DNA of 50,296 nucleotides, taken from positions 1 through 50,296 of the forward strand of contig CAYREX010000019.1 in the NCBI GenBank assembly GCA_964423505.1, read 5' to 3'. The notes below the pieces were generated by a model. The model did not search any database, was not told the origin of the DNA, and saw only the letters and a list, made by a program, of their open reading frames with translations. Origin of the DNA: CAYREX01 sp964423505. GTDB taxonomy: Bacteria > Fermentibacterota > Fermentibacteria > Fermentibacterales > JCC-6. Below, in pieces: positions 7,330 to 13,791 of the stretch; the stretch's first letter is position 1; every line of letters begins with the position of its first letter. Both the position numbers and the translations under genes were made by a program.

Positions 7330-7518
7330 GTACTAGAGGATCTGGAGGGAATCACCCTTATTGAAAGGGACACAAGCCAGGTTGCTCATACTTGGAGAAT
7401 GTCGGATACCTTCGACGAAGTGCTCGATGTCATCGAGATGCCTCTCATTATTAGGTTTACGACACCCAACACCGATCTCAGATCTCCATCGGAGCACAAG
7501 CTGATGCTGAAGCCATGA
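7321..7518 (+). pseudogene. 3' part of the interrupted P-loop ATPase gene
   Basis: Separated from its start by the IS. It encodes the second half of a winged helix (V-L-E-D-L-E-G-I-T-L-I-E-R, then a wing and T-W-R-M-S-D) and a 35-residue tail ending at TGA 7516-7518. Read in the frame set by the TSD (ATG AGG AAG GTA CTA) it joins the 5' part without loss. The frame is open leftward into the IS, but no ribosome site supports independent expression. The stop overlaps the ATG of the next ORF. Confidence 0.85.
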
Positions 7519-7700
7519 ATGGGTCTGGTATTATAGAGGCTTCATCTGCTGGTACATCAGTCACAGCCTCTTCCGGAATGTCAGTAAACGAACATGGGAT
7601 GAGAACTGGCACCGGTCTACTGACATATTGTAAGAGCCAGTCCTCGTCTGCATTGGGCGGGTACAGGACTTCGGCTGACGCAGGGTTCAGCGGAGAATGA
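7515..7700 (+). CDS. Small hypothetical protein, doubtful
   Basis: Sixty-one residues rich in Ser, Gly and Thr, with no recognisable domain. Its ATG overlaps the ATPase stop (ATGA), and it ends 13 bp before the recombinase start, which supports a real gene in the operon. The low-complexity composition argues against. If real, it lost its coupled upstream gene when the IS inserted. Confidence 0.35.
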   Translation: MNGSGIIEASSAGTSVTASSGMSVNEHGMRTGTGLLTYCKSQSSSALGGYRTSADAGFSGE

Positions 7701-7713
7701 ACGAGAGGCTAGC

Positions 7714-9411
7714 ATGAGCAGGCAAGCGAATGGAAAGAAACCTTCTACGAAGGTACAGGTTGTAATCTACGTTCGCGTATCCTCCAAGGATCAGGAGCGG
7801 GAAGGATACTCGATACCTGCTCAGAAGCGTCTGATAAGAGAGTATGCACGTGAGCACGGTATGTCTGTTGTCCGTGTGTTCGAAGATGTAGAGACAGCTA
7901 AGCAGGCCGGTCGAACACGCTTCAACGAGATGCTGGAGTACCTTCGTGCAAACCCGAAGTGCAAAACGGTTCTCGTTGAGAAGACTGACCGGTTGTACAG
8001 GAACATCCGTGATTGGGTGACAATCGACGAACTCGATCTGGAGATCCATCTGGTCAAGGAGAACGCAATCATCGCTCCAGACTCCCGGTCGTCCGAGAAG
8101 TTCATGCATGGCATTCGTGTGCTCATGGCGAAGAACTTCATCGATAACCTCTCCGAAGAGGTCACGAAAGGAATGCAGCAGAAAGCCAGACAGGGGATAT
8201 GGCCGTCGTTCGCTCCGATCGGATACATGAATGTACAGTCCGGTAACGGCAGGAAGGTAATCGTGCCCGATCCCGATCGCGCACCGATTGTGCAGATGCT
8301 GTTCGAAACGTATGCCAAAGGCGACTGTTCCCTGAGTGAACTAACCAGGATTGCAGCGAATAGTGGCCTCACTCACAGAGGATCAGGCAACCCGCTTGCT
8401 CGATCAGCAGTTCACAAATTGCTCTCCAACAAGATCTACTACGGAGCATTCGACTGGAACGGTGTAACGTACAAGGGCAAGCATGAACCCATCGTATCAC
8501 GGTTGCTTTGGCAAAAGGTTCAGAATGTGCTTGCCAGCAGGAACCGGAGGAAGACACGGCGGGTGAAGCATGACTTCGCCTTCTCGCGTCTGCTCACCTG
8601 TGGTCACTGCGGATGTACCATGACTGCAGAGCGCAAGAAGGGCCGTTACACGTACTACCACTGCACAGGAGCCAAGGGCAAGTGTGGAGAGCCTTATGTG
8701 CGAGAAGAGGTCTTAGACAGCCGTTTCTGCTCGTTTCTGGGGCTTTTGGAGTTCGATCAGGATGTGATAGAGCATCTAAGGCGGAATGTGCAGCACATGA
8801 GCCGGGTGAAGGGCGAGTACCACAGGAAGGTGATCGCACGGCTTCAGAAGGAGTACAGCAAGCTTCAGAGGCAGCTCGATACGATGTACGATGACAAGCT
8901 GGAGGGACTAATTTCAGCAGAGATGTTCGAAGAGAGGGCTCGGCGAGTTCGATTAAGGATGGAGGAGGTTTTCGCCGCTATCATCGAGCATGAGAGTGTC
9001 GACCCTACAGATATGGATAGGAGCGTCGACGTTCTCGAACTCGTGCGAAACTCGCGCAGAATGTACCTCAGGCGGGATTCAGCTGAGAAGAGGCGATTGC
9101 TAAGAAATCTGCTTTCGAACTGCTCGTGGAGTGATGGTCAACTCACTGCTGCGTTCCGTCAACCATATGATATGATTGTAGATACGAACACACTCTACAA
9201 ACAGGAGAAGGCTGCTGGAGAGCCTCCAGACAGCCTTATCGAAATCTGGTACCCCCGACGGGATTCGAACCCATGCTTCCGGCTCCGGAGGCCGACGCTC
9301 TATCCAGCTGAGCTACGGGGGCACCAGTCTGGTTCGTGCTCCTCAGGAGCATGCGAAGATAGCTCCTGTATCTTCCGTCATCAAGGTGATGCCGGCTCTA
9401 TGCTGCCCTAG
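7714..9411 (+). CDS. Large serine recombinase (island integrase)
   Basis: A 565-residue large serine recombinase, presumably catalysing integration and excision of the island. Residues 14-160 form the resolvase domain: V-V-I-Y-V-R-V-S-S-K-D-Q with nucleophile S23, and E-K-T-D-R-L-Y-R-N. A recombinase domain follows (about 165-280), then a zinc ribbon with C296, C299, C317 and C324, and a long coiled coil (about 365-415). The last 54 codons (from 9247) read antisense through tRNA-Arg, giving the W-Y-P-R-R-D-S-N-P sequence, so this tail is encoded by the host and exists only in the integrated state. Joining to the left end at the shared 9-mer would instead give a short 18-residue tail ending at TAG 201-203. 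The start ATG 7714 is preceded by GAGAGG. The stop overlaps the convergent phosphoesterase stop. Confidence 0.93.
   Translation: MSRQANGKKPSTKVQVVIYVRVSSKDQEREGYSIPAQKRLIREYAREHGMSVVRVFEDVETAKQAGRTRFNEMLEYLRANPKCKTVLVEKTDRLYRNIRDWVTIDELDLEIHLVKENAIIAPDSRSSEKFMHGIRVLMAKNFIDNLSEEVTKGMQQKARQGIWPSFAPIGYMNVQSGNGRKVIVPDPDRAPIVQMLFETYAKGDCSLSELTRIAANSGLTHRGSGNPLARSAVHKLLSNKIYYGAFDWNGVTYKGKHEPIVSRLLWQKVQNVLASRNRRKTRRVKHDFAFSRLLTCGHCGCTMTAERKKGRYTYYHCTGAKGKCGEPYVREEVLDSRFCSFLGLLEFDQDVIEHLRRNVQHMSRVKGEYHRKVIARLQKEYSKLQRQLDTMYDDKLEGLISAEMFEERARRVRLRMEEVFAAIIEHESVDPTDMDRSVDVLELVRNSRRMYLRRDSAEKRRLLRNLLSNCSWSDGQLTAAFRQPYDMIVDTNTLYKQEKAAGEPPDSLIEIWYPRRDSNPCFRLRRPTLYPAELRGHQSGSCSSGACEDSSCIFRHQGDAGSMLP
9208..9237. 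terminator. Strong hairpin at the right island end
   Basis: AAGGCTG-CTGGA (9208-9219), loop GAGCC, TCCAG-A-CAGCCTT (9225-9237): a 12-bp stem with one bulged A. It lies 10 bp beyond the 3' end of tRNA-Arg, inside the recombinase coding frame. It could terminate tRNA transcription in the integrated state or be part of the recombinase site. A U-tract is absent on the minus strand (CTCCTGTTTG follows). Confidence 0.45.
9247..9255. other. Candidate attR core
   Basis: TGGTACCCC, the complement of the CCA end and acceptor stem of tRNA-Arg, matching 147-155. Integration here leaves the tRNA intact. Confidence 0.4.
9247..9322 (-). tRNA. tRNA-Arg (anticodon CCG)
   Basis: The minus strand folds as a full cloverleaf: acceptor GCCCCCG with CGGGGGT, D-arm GCTC...GAGC, anticodon stem TCGGC/GCCGG with loop CTCCGGA (anticodon CCG), T-arm ATGGG-TTCGAAT-CCCGT, discriminator A and encoded CCA. 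It decodes CGG. The gene is intact although the island begins at its 3' end, and it keeps its own upstream promoter. Confidence 0.95.
9356..9384 (-). promoter_or_regulatory. Promoter of tRNA-Arg
   Basis: On the minus strand TTGATG (-35), 17 bp, TATCTT (-10). The -10 is the same hexamer as in the HU promoter at 10366-10394. Transcription would begin about 25-30 bp before the tRNA. Confidence 0.55.
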
Positions 9412-9893
9412 ATGGGAACCTTCTCCACCTTCGGGGCGGAGCTCTCCTCCAGGGTGAGGAGAGCCATGGAGCGGTCCCCCCTGCCGCCGGAGACAGCTCC
9501 GGGATTGAGTAACAGGACGCCGTTCCTGGTCTCCTCGTGGTAGACGTGGGAGTGGCCGAAGATGAGGATGTCCGGTTCTCCCCTGGCGAAACGCCTGTAC
9601 ATCCTGTCCTGGATGCCTTGCCTGGCGCCAGTGCCGTGAGTGACGAAGACCCTGCTGCCCTTGAGCTCCAGCTCGAGCGATTCGGTCAGCCTGGACCTGA
9701 GGTCGTACGGGTCCATGTTGCCGTGGACCGCCCTTACCGGGGCGAGGAGCTGCAGCTCCCGGAGTACCGAGGCCTCGACTATGTCACCGGCGTGTATTAC
9801 GAGGTCGCTCCCGGCGCAGACCTCGCACACCCGGCCCGGGAGCGAGCCGAGCCGGGTGGGGATGTGAGTGTCCGAGAGGACTGCTATCTTCAA
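9408..9893 (-). CDS. YfcE/MJ0936-type metallophosphoesterase
   Basis: A 161-residue protein of the Metallophos_2 type. The metal-binding motifs are in order: A-V-L-S-D-T-H (D8, H10), V-I-H-A-G-D-I, V-H-G-N-M-D, V-T-H-G, and F-G-H-S-H. Length and layout match small phosphodiesterases such as YfcE and MJ0936; the physiological substrate is unknown. It is cytoplasmic, with no signal peptide. The start is TTG 9893, three bases after the stop of the mS38-like gene; there is no in-frame ATG alternative. It is the third gene of an HU / mS38-like / phosphoesterase operon. Its stop overlaps the recombinase stop on the other strand. Confidence 0.92.
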   Translation of the reverse strand: MKIAVLSDTHIPTRLGSLPGRVCEVCAGSDLVIHAGDIVEASVLRELQLLAPVRAVHGNMDPYDLRSRLTESLELELKGSRVFVTHGTGARQGIQDRMYRRFARGEPDILIFGHSHVYHEETRNGVLLLNPGAVSGGRGDRSMALLTLEESSAPKVEKVPI

Positions 9894-9896
9894 GTG

Positions 9897-9992
9897 CTAC
9901 TTGTTCTTCTTCTTGTGCCTGTTGGCGCGGCGACGCTTCTTCCGCTTGTGCGTCGCTATCTTCTTGCGCTTGCGCTTTCTGCCGTTGGGCAC
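9897..9992 (-). CDS. AURKAIP1/COX24 (mS38-like) small basic protein
   Basis: A 31-residue, extremely basic protein read from GTG 9992: it begins V-P-N-G-R-K-R-K-R, continues with I-A-T-H-K-R-K-K-R and ends N-R-H-K-K-K-N-K. This matches the conserved core of AURKAIP1/COX24-domain proteins of Bacteroidota and relatives (P-x-G-K-K-R-K-R-H-K, then A-T-H-K-R-K-K-R), related to mitochondrial mS38 and to bS22 of the ribosome. It probably binds 16S rRNA in the small subunit. The GTG lies one base after the HU stop, so translation is coupled to HU. Genes of this size are easily missed by automatic annotation. Confidence 0.85.
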   Translation of the reverse strand: MPNGRKRKRKKIATHKRKKRRRANRHKKKNK

Positions 9993-9993
9993 T

Positions 9994-10275
9994 TCAGTCA
10001 GCCACCTTGTTCTTGATGAGCCTGGAGGGCTTGAAGACCGGGACGCTGCGCTTGGGGACTTCGACGGGTTCACCCGTATGGGGGTTCCGCGCGGTCCTCT
10101 TCTTGCGGCTGACGACCTTGAAGGTGCCGAAACGCCTTATCTCTATGTGCTCATGGTCGAACAGGGCCTGGCGTACCTCGTCCAGGAATCCGTCCACGAC
10201 CGTGGCCACGTCCTTCTTGTTCATGTCGATGTCGTTGCGAGCTGCTATCCTGGCAACGATATCCGCCTTCGTCAT
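9994..10275 (-). CDS. hup: HU/IHF-family DNA-binding protein
   Basis: Ninety-three residues, the standard HU length. It starts M-T-K-A-D-I-V-A-R-I, has the dimer helices, the core I-R-R-F-G-T-F-K-V, and the DNA-bending arm R-K-K-R-T-A-R-N-P-H-T-G-E-P-V-E-V-P, ending with F-K-P-S-R-L-I-K. The N-P in the arm is the intercalating-proline region. The ATG has GGAGG upstream. It bends and compacts DNA as a homo- or heterodimer in the nucleoid. It leads the operon with the mS38-like protein and phosphoesterase. Confidence 0.96.
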   Translation of the reverse strand: MTKADIVARIAARNDIDMNKKDVATVVDGFLDEVRQALFDHEHIEIRRFGTFKVVSRKKRTARNPHTGEPVEVPKRSVPVFKPSRLIKNKVAD

Positions 10276-10365
10276 GCTAACCTCCGAAAAAGCGTGGTTC
10301 GTGATGCCGGTGTTCCCCGTCCGGCGACTGCACCATCCAGCCCCCCTCTGGCGGCAGGAAGGCGT

Positions 10366-10394
10366 AAGATAGGAAAGCCCATGGGTTTCGGCAA
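10366..10394 (-). promoter_or_regulatory. Promoter of the HU operon
   Basis: On the minus strand TTGCCG (-35), exactly 17 bp, TATCTT (-10). RNA would start about 85 bases before the HU ATG. Confidence 0.5.
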
Positions 10395-10397
10395 GTC

Positions 10398-10416
10398 CCG
10401 GCCGCCGCACGGCCGG
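10398..10416. other. GC-rich dyad upstream of the HU promoter
   Basis: CCGGCCG-CCGCA-CGGCCGG, a perfect 7-bp inverted repeat a few bases upstream of the HU -35. It might be a regulator site or a second terminator for tRNA-Ala. Confidence 0.4.
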
Positions 10417-10442
10417 CGTCTCCATCCGTTGCTACAGAGAAG

Positions 10443-10465
10443 GGCGGAGGGCGGTGCCCTCCGCC
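10443..10465 (-). terminator. Terminator of tRNA-Ala
   Basis: GGCGGAGGGC-GGT-GCCCTCCGCC: a perfect 10-bp stem with a 3-nt loop, directly downstream of tRNA-Ala. On the minus strand CCCTTCTCTG follows, a weak pyrimidine tract. Confidence 0.65.
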
Positions 10466-10471
10466 GCATCC

Positions 10472-10548
10472 TGGTGGAGCTGACGGGAGTCGAACCCGTG
10501 ACCCCCTGACTGCCAGTCAGGTGCTCATACCAACTGAGCTACAGCCCC
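10472..10548 (-). tRNA. tRNA-Ala (anticodon GGC)
   Basis: On the minus strand: acceptor GGGGCTG/CAGCTCC (one G-T pair), anticodon stem CCTGA/TCAGG with loop CTGGCAG (anticodon GGC), T-loop TTCGACT, discriminator A and encoded CCA. It decodes GCC (and GCU). Confidence 0.95.
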
Positions 10549-10558
10549 GACGCAGCCG

Positions 10559-10589
10559 GATAAATGAAGGCAAAGAGGCTCTGAGTCAA
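10559..10589 (-). promoter_or_regulatory. Possible promoter of tRNA-Ala
   Basis: On the minus strand TTGACT (-35, 10584-10589) and TTTATC (-10, 10559-10564) with a 19-bp spacer, longer than ideal. Confidence 0.35.
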
Positions 10590-10603
10590 GCCCGGGGGGC
10601 CGT

Positions 10604-11023
10604 TCAGGGCACGTCCAGCCTCCAGAAGGAGCCGCCGCTCGGGACCCTGACGAAGCCGGCCGGGAGCTCGAGCATGCAGAGCTCGATTGTCATGCTTACC
10701 GTGCCGTCGAAGAGGTGTCCTCCCCTGGCGCCGAAGCTCTCGTCCGCCAGGCTGACGTGCAGATGTACGAAGGGCTCCCCCTCCTTGATGGAGACGTTTC
10801 CCTGGAGGGAGAGTATCTCGGAGGAGTCCTCCACCCTAGTCCTTGTGTACTCCCTGCCGTCGTAACGACCCAGCTCGATGTCGCTAAGCATACCTATGCC
10901 CGCGGTGACGATCGCCGCATCGACGCCGTTGTCCCCGCACCAGCGGGCGAGGTCGCCGGGGAGGCAATCCCCCACGTCGAACCTGATGACGGTCGTTCCT
11001 TCTTTCCTGTGGAGCACCTTCAT
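10604..11023 (-). CDS. PPC/DUF296-domain protein
   Basis: A 139-residue single-domain protein starting M-K-V-L-H-R-K-E-G. It has the PPC (DUF296, plant/prokaryote conserved) pattern: a strand with V-I-R-F-D-V-G-D, a middle part V-D-A-A-I-V-T-A-G-I-G-M-L-S-D, then the metal-site region H-L-H-V-S-L-A-D and G-G-H-L-F-D-G-T-V. Bacterial members form trimers; some bind DNA or metal, but their roles are mostly unknown. ATG 11023 follows the lipoprotein stop by one base, with GGAGGG in the preceding codons, so the two are coupled. Longer in-frame starts overlap the upstream gene and are unlikely. Confidence 0.88.
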   Translation of the reverse strand: MKVLHRKEGTTVIRFDVGDCLPGDLARWCGDNGVDAAIVTAGIGMLSDIELGRYDGREYTRTRVEDSSEILSLQGNVSIKEGEPFVHLHVSLADESFGARGGHLFDGTVSMTIELCMLELPAGFVRVPSGGSFWRLDVP

Positions 11024-11024
11024 C

Positions 11025-11372
11025 TCAGCGGCCCTCCTCCCCGGTCCAGCTGCCCCTGCCGTTTCGGACGTATCCGTGTCCGTTCGGGCAGGTAATCCTG
11101 TATCCATCCCCGGTAAGCTCCATGACGTAGCCACTGCCGTCCCGGGGGCACGTGCTCTCCGCTGCTTCCCCCGCGGTGGCCACCAGCTCCTCGAGGGAGT
11201 CGCACCAGCGACCGTTCAGGTCGTGGTAGCAGGCCTGCGCGGTGCCGAGGTGGTTCAGCCTGGCGCGGCAGCTGGTAGTCACCGTGCCCTCGCCGCCGCT
11301 GCAGGAGGGCAGGAGCAGCAGGGCGGCTGCCGCCACCCCGCCCGCGAGCCTGAGCAGCCGCGCGACCGTCAC
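11025..11372 (-). CDS. Small predicted lipoprotein with paired CP motifs
   Basis: A 115-residue protein starting at GTG 11372, which overlaps the C25 peptidase stop (GTGA). It has a basic start, a hydrophobic stretch A-A-A-A-L-L-L-L-P and a lipobox-like S-C-S, so it is probably anchored in a membrane. The mature part, with C-R-A-R-L-N-H-L-G-T-A-Q-A-C-Y-H-D-L-N-G-R-W-C, then C-P-R-D-G and C-P-N-G-H-G, resembles the disulphide-rich C-terminal half of small pseudopilin-like proteins of FCB and Planctomycetes-type bacteria. No function can be assigned. It is co-transcribed with the upstream peptidase and the downstream PPC protein. Confidence 0.72.
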   Translation of the reverse strand: MTVARLLRLAGGVAAAALLLLPSCSGGEGTVTTSCRARLNHLGTAQACYHDLNGRWCDSLEELVATAGEAAESTCPRDGSGYVMELTGDGYRITCPNGHGYVRNGRGSWTGEEGR

Positions 11373-13750
11373 CTGCCCCCGGCCACCACCAGGCGCCGGG
11401 TGAGGGTTGTGCCGTCGATCATGCGGAGCCTGGCGAAGTAGAGACCAGGACTCACCGGGGCGCCGGCTTCCGTCTCGCAACCCCAGGTAAGGGTACCCTC
11501 GCCCGTAAGGCCGGATGCCGGCGTCGCAATAATCCGTCCGCTGAGGTCGTAGACGGAGAGCTCGGCGCTGCCTGCGGGGACACGCCAGTCGAAGGCTACA
11601 GAGGTCGTGGCCGGGTTCGGGGTCGGTGCACCCAGCGCCGGGCTGCCGCCAGCTCGTACGCCGGAGCCCACTCCAGTGGAGACGACCGGCAGGACCATGG
11701 TAAAGGGCTCGTGGTCCCTGGCCCATGCGGTTACGGCGGCGGTGTCAGTGCCGTCGTCTATCACCACGTCGAAGCAGGCTGTGCCGGAGGCGTCGGTGTA
11801 TTCGATGGAGTACTCCAGAGGGTCGTCCCACTCGCCCTGGAGCAGGCATACCCTGGCGTCCTCCAGGAAGTCGTCGGAGCCGCCGGCCACGGTAACGGTG
11901 AACTGGCAGGGGCCCACCTCGAGGTGTCCCGGTGAGACGACCATCTCGATGTCGCAGTAGTCGGTGCTCCACATGGGGAGCTCCGGGTCGCCGAACAGGG
12001 TTATTGATTTGGCTATCCAGTCGTAGTGGGTGTCCGTGGGGATGAGCGGGATGAACTCGTCCCAGGCCAGCGCATGGGCTTCTCCGAGGTGGAAGGCGTC
12101 CTCGGTGAAGAACTTGGCGAAGAACTCCTGGTCCACCAGCTCGCTCCACTGGCCGCCCGGCTCGGAGGGCTCTCCCCAGCCGTAGCGGGTGTTCATCATG
12201 CAGAAGCCGCCACCCTGGGGTGAGCGGAGCCACGCCTCTGCGAGGCAGGTGCCCTGGTCGAAGCCGCCGCTGTTGCAGGCGATTGTGTTCCAGATGGAGA
12301 CCCTGCCGTGGGCGGAGATGTTGGTGAGGCCCATGAAATCGCCGGAATCCAGCGAGCCGGTGCCTATGGAGACGCTCCCCGTGCTGCCGTGGCCTGCATG
12401 GTTCACGAGGTGCATGCCTCGGTTCAGCATCTCCATGGTCAGGGCGTGGCTCTGGCTGCCTGCGCTCTCGTAGTGCTTAATCACCGGCTGCCACTCCGCC
12501 GGTGTGTAGAGGGTGTCCACCTTCTCCTTGCCGGCGCTTCCCGGGCAGTACGGGCTGTACCAGAGGATGCCGGTGGTGAAGCCCATCGATGTGAACCAGG
12601 GGTCGGTGTCCCTGGTGTCGTCGACCTCCGGGTACTGGTAGGCCATGACCTTCGTGACGAAGAGGTTCGCCTGGGGCCCGTTCTCGACCGAGGCCCGGCC
12701 GACGAAGTAGTCCGGATGGTAGTCCATCTCGTCGCCCTCTATCTCGCCCCATACGCCGTTGCCGTTGGCGTCCCAGAGGTCCGCCCCGGGAGCTGTGTCG
12801 TTCATGTCCATGTAGTAGATGTCCGCCGCCGGGTCGCCGGTATAGCCCTCCGCGGTCGCCCAGCAGTTCCGGTGGGGGACCAGCGGCGTGTCGCCGCCGA
12901 GCAGGATCCATGTGGGCGGGGAGTCATCGTAGATGTCGCGCAGGAAGAAGCGGAGCTCCTGCGCCGGGTCCACGCCGGTGTAGTTCGACTCTACGTACTC
13001 CATGGTGACTATCCGCGCTGGCACGCCGAGCATGGTCTTCATTCGTGCCAGCGGCTCGAAGACGTCCACCAGCGAGTCTCGCGTGACTATCAGGTACTCC
13101 CCCCAGGGCAGGTCGTCGTCCGAGCGTACGGGACCGTACATCCCGGTGTCCTGCGGGTTCAGGACCATGGAGGCGACGGCATCCGCAGCTCCCCTCCTGG
13201 CCGCTGCCCCTGCGGGAAGGGGAGCGCCGGCGCTCTCGTCGTAGTGCAGTGTCAGGGAGAGGGAGGTGAGCAGCTCGGCCCTGCCTGTGGCGGCGTCCCA
13301 CCTGACCGGACGGACCACCATCTCGGCCACCCCGTAGCCCATGAGCCCGCCGCTTCCCGAGAGGATGACCGGAGGCAGGGACGATGCGACGGCATAGGCC
13401 TCGGGGTTGGCCCGGGTGAGGGCGAAGTCGCCCGGCATGCTGAGTGGCACGCCCCTCTGTACCGGCTTCATGTCCCAGGTGCCCGGCAGCTCCTCCCAGG
13501 TTGCGCTCCTGACCGTAATCGAACGGGCGGCGGCTCCCGAAGGGAGCAGGGCCATGACCGGGACGGCGGGCAGCGCCGGGTCTCCCGGGCGGCCCGAGTT
13601 GCCTGCACCGGGCATGATGAAGTAGTCGCCCAGTGCGCCGCTGACCGGGGTCGGCTCACCCTCGGGAGCCCAGCTCAGGTCCAGCTCCCCGGCTCCGGGG
13701 ATGCCGGCGAGGAGGAGCAGTACGGTGGACAGCATCATGTAAGCGCGCAT
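11369..13750 (-). CDS. Secreted C25 (gingipain-type) cysteine peptidase with C-terminal sorting-type domain
   Basis: A 793-residue protein. Residues 1-21 are a signal peptide (MRAYMM, a leucine run, then A-G-I-P-G-A-G). A propeptide-like region with a characteristic V-P-V-M-A-L-L-P strand follows. The peptidase domain (about 215-575) includes Y-L-I-V-T, the substrate region D-Y-F-V-G-R, the catalytic His in V-N-H-A-G-H-G (H451/H454) and Cys in T-I-A-C-N-S-G-G (C492). After a beta-sandwich, the last ~80 residues form a FlgD-like/type 9 sorting-type domain (P-N-P-A-T-T-S-V, L-S-V-Y-D-L-S-G-R, S-P-G-L-Y-F-A-R-L, R-R-L-V-V). It should be exported to the cell surface and act on proteins. The ATG 13750 is preceded by GGAG. 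Whether the host has a type 9 secretion system is not visible here. Confidence 0.93.
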   Translation of the reverse strand: MRAYMMLSTVLLLLAGIPGAGELDLSWAPEGEPTPVSGALGDYFIMPGAGNSGRPGDPALPAVPVMALLPSGAAARSITVRSATWEELPGTWDMKPVQRGVPLSMPGDFALTRANPEAYAVASSLPPVILSGSGGLMGYGVAEMVVRPVRWDAATGRAELLTSLSLTLHYDESAGAPLPAGAAARRGAADAVASMVLNPQDTGMYGPVRSDDDLPWGEYLIVTRDSLVDVFEPLARMKTMLGVPARIVTMEYVESNYTGVDPAQELRFFLRDIYDDSPPTWILLGGDTPLVPHRNCWATAEGYTGDPAADIYYMDMNDTAPGADLWDANGNGVWGEIEGDEMDYHPDYFVGRASVENGPQANLFVTKVMAYQYPEVDDTRDTDPWFTSMGFTTGILWYSPYCPGSAGKEKVDTLYTPAEWQPVIKHYESAGSQSHALTMEMLNRGMHLVNHAGHGSTGSVSIGTGSLDSGDFMGLTNISAHGRVSIWNTIACNSGGFDQGTCLAEAWLRSPQGGGFCMMNTRYGWGEPSEPGGQWSELVDQEFFAKFFTEDAFHLGEAHALAWDEFIPLIPTDTHYDWIAKSITLFGDPELPMWSTDYCDIEMVVSPGHLEVGPCQFTVTVAGGSDDFLEDARVCLLQGEWDDPLEYSIEYTDASGTACFDVVIDDGTDTAAVTAWARDHEPFTMVLPVVSTGVGSGVRAGGSPALGAPTPNPATTSVAFDWRVPAGSAELSVYDLSGRIIATPASGLTGEGTLTWGCETEAGAPVSPGLYFARLRMIDGTTLTRRLVVAGGR

Positions 13751-13773
13751 ATGCAACTCCGTCCGTCCGTGGC

Positions 13774-13790
13774 GGCCCCGCGGAGGGGCC
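13774..13790 (-). terminator. Hairpin after the AI-2E transporter gene
   Basis: GGCCCC-GCGGA-GGGGCC, a 6-bp GC-rich stem directly after the stop at 13792 and 24 bp before the C25 start. It has no U-tract, so termination may be partial. Confidence 0.4.
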
Positions 13791-13791
13791 G

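Larger units (their letters stand above)
147..9255. mobile_element. Integrated mobile island at tRNA-Arg(CCG), serine-recombinase type
   Basis: Base composition drops abruptly after position 83 and rises again at the tRNA-Arg gene. Inside are a large serine recombinase next to the tRNA, an XRE regulator, small mobile-element-type ORFs, a P-loop ATPase, a complete IS and an AAA+/nuclease-like gene pair; no housekeeping genes are seen. The 9-mer TGGTACCCC occurs at 147-155 and again at the 3' end of the tRNA (9247-9255), 9100 bp apart, which I take as the attachment core. Removing the segment would leave the gene ending at 83 and tRNA-Arg convergent about 63 bp apart. No conjugation, capsid or replication genes were recognised, so it may be a small integrative element or a remnant. 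The exact ends are inferred. Confidence 0.75.

Noticed and set aside
6156..7364. Plus-strand open frame of 402 codons across the IS
   Set aside because: Antisense to an intact DDE transposase; crosses the IS boundary and has no recognisable domain.
10443..10465. Possible riboswitch or attenuator
   Set aside because: A simple perfect stem directly after tRNA-Ala is better explained as a terminator.
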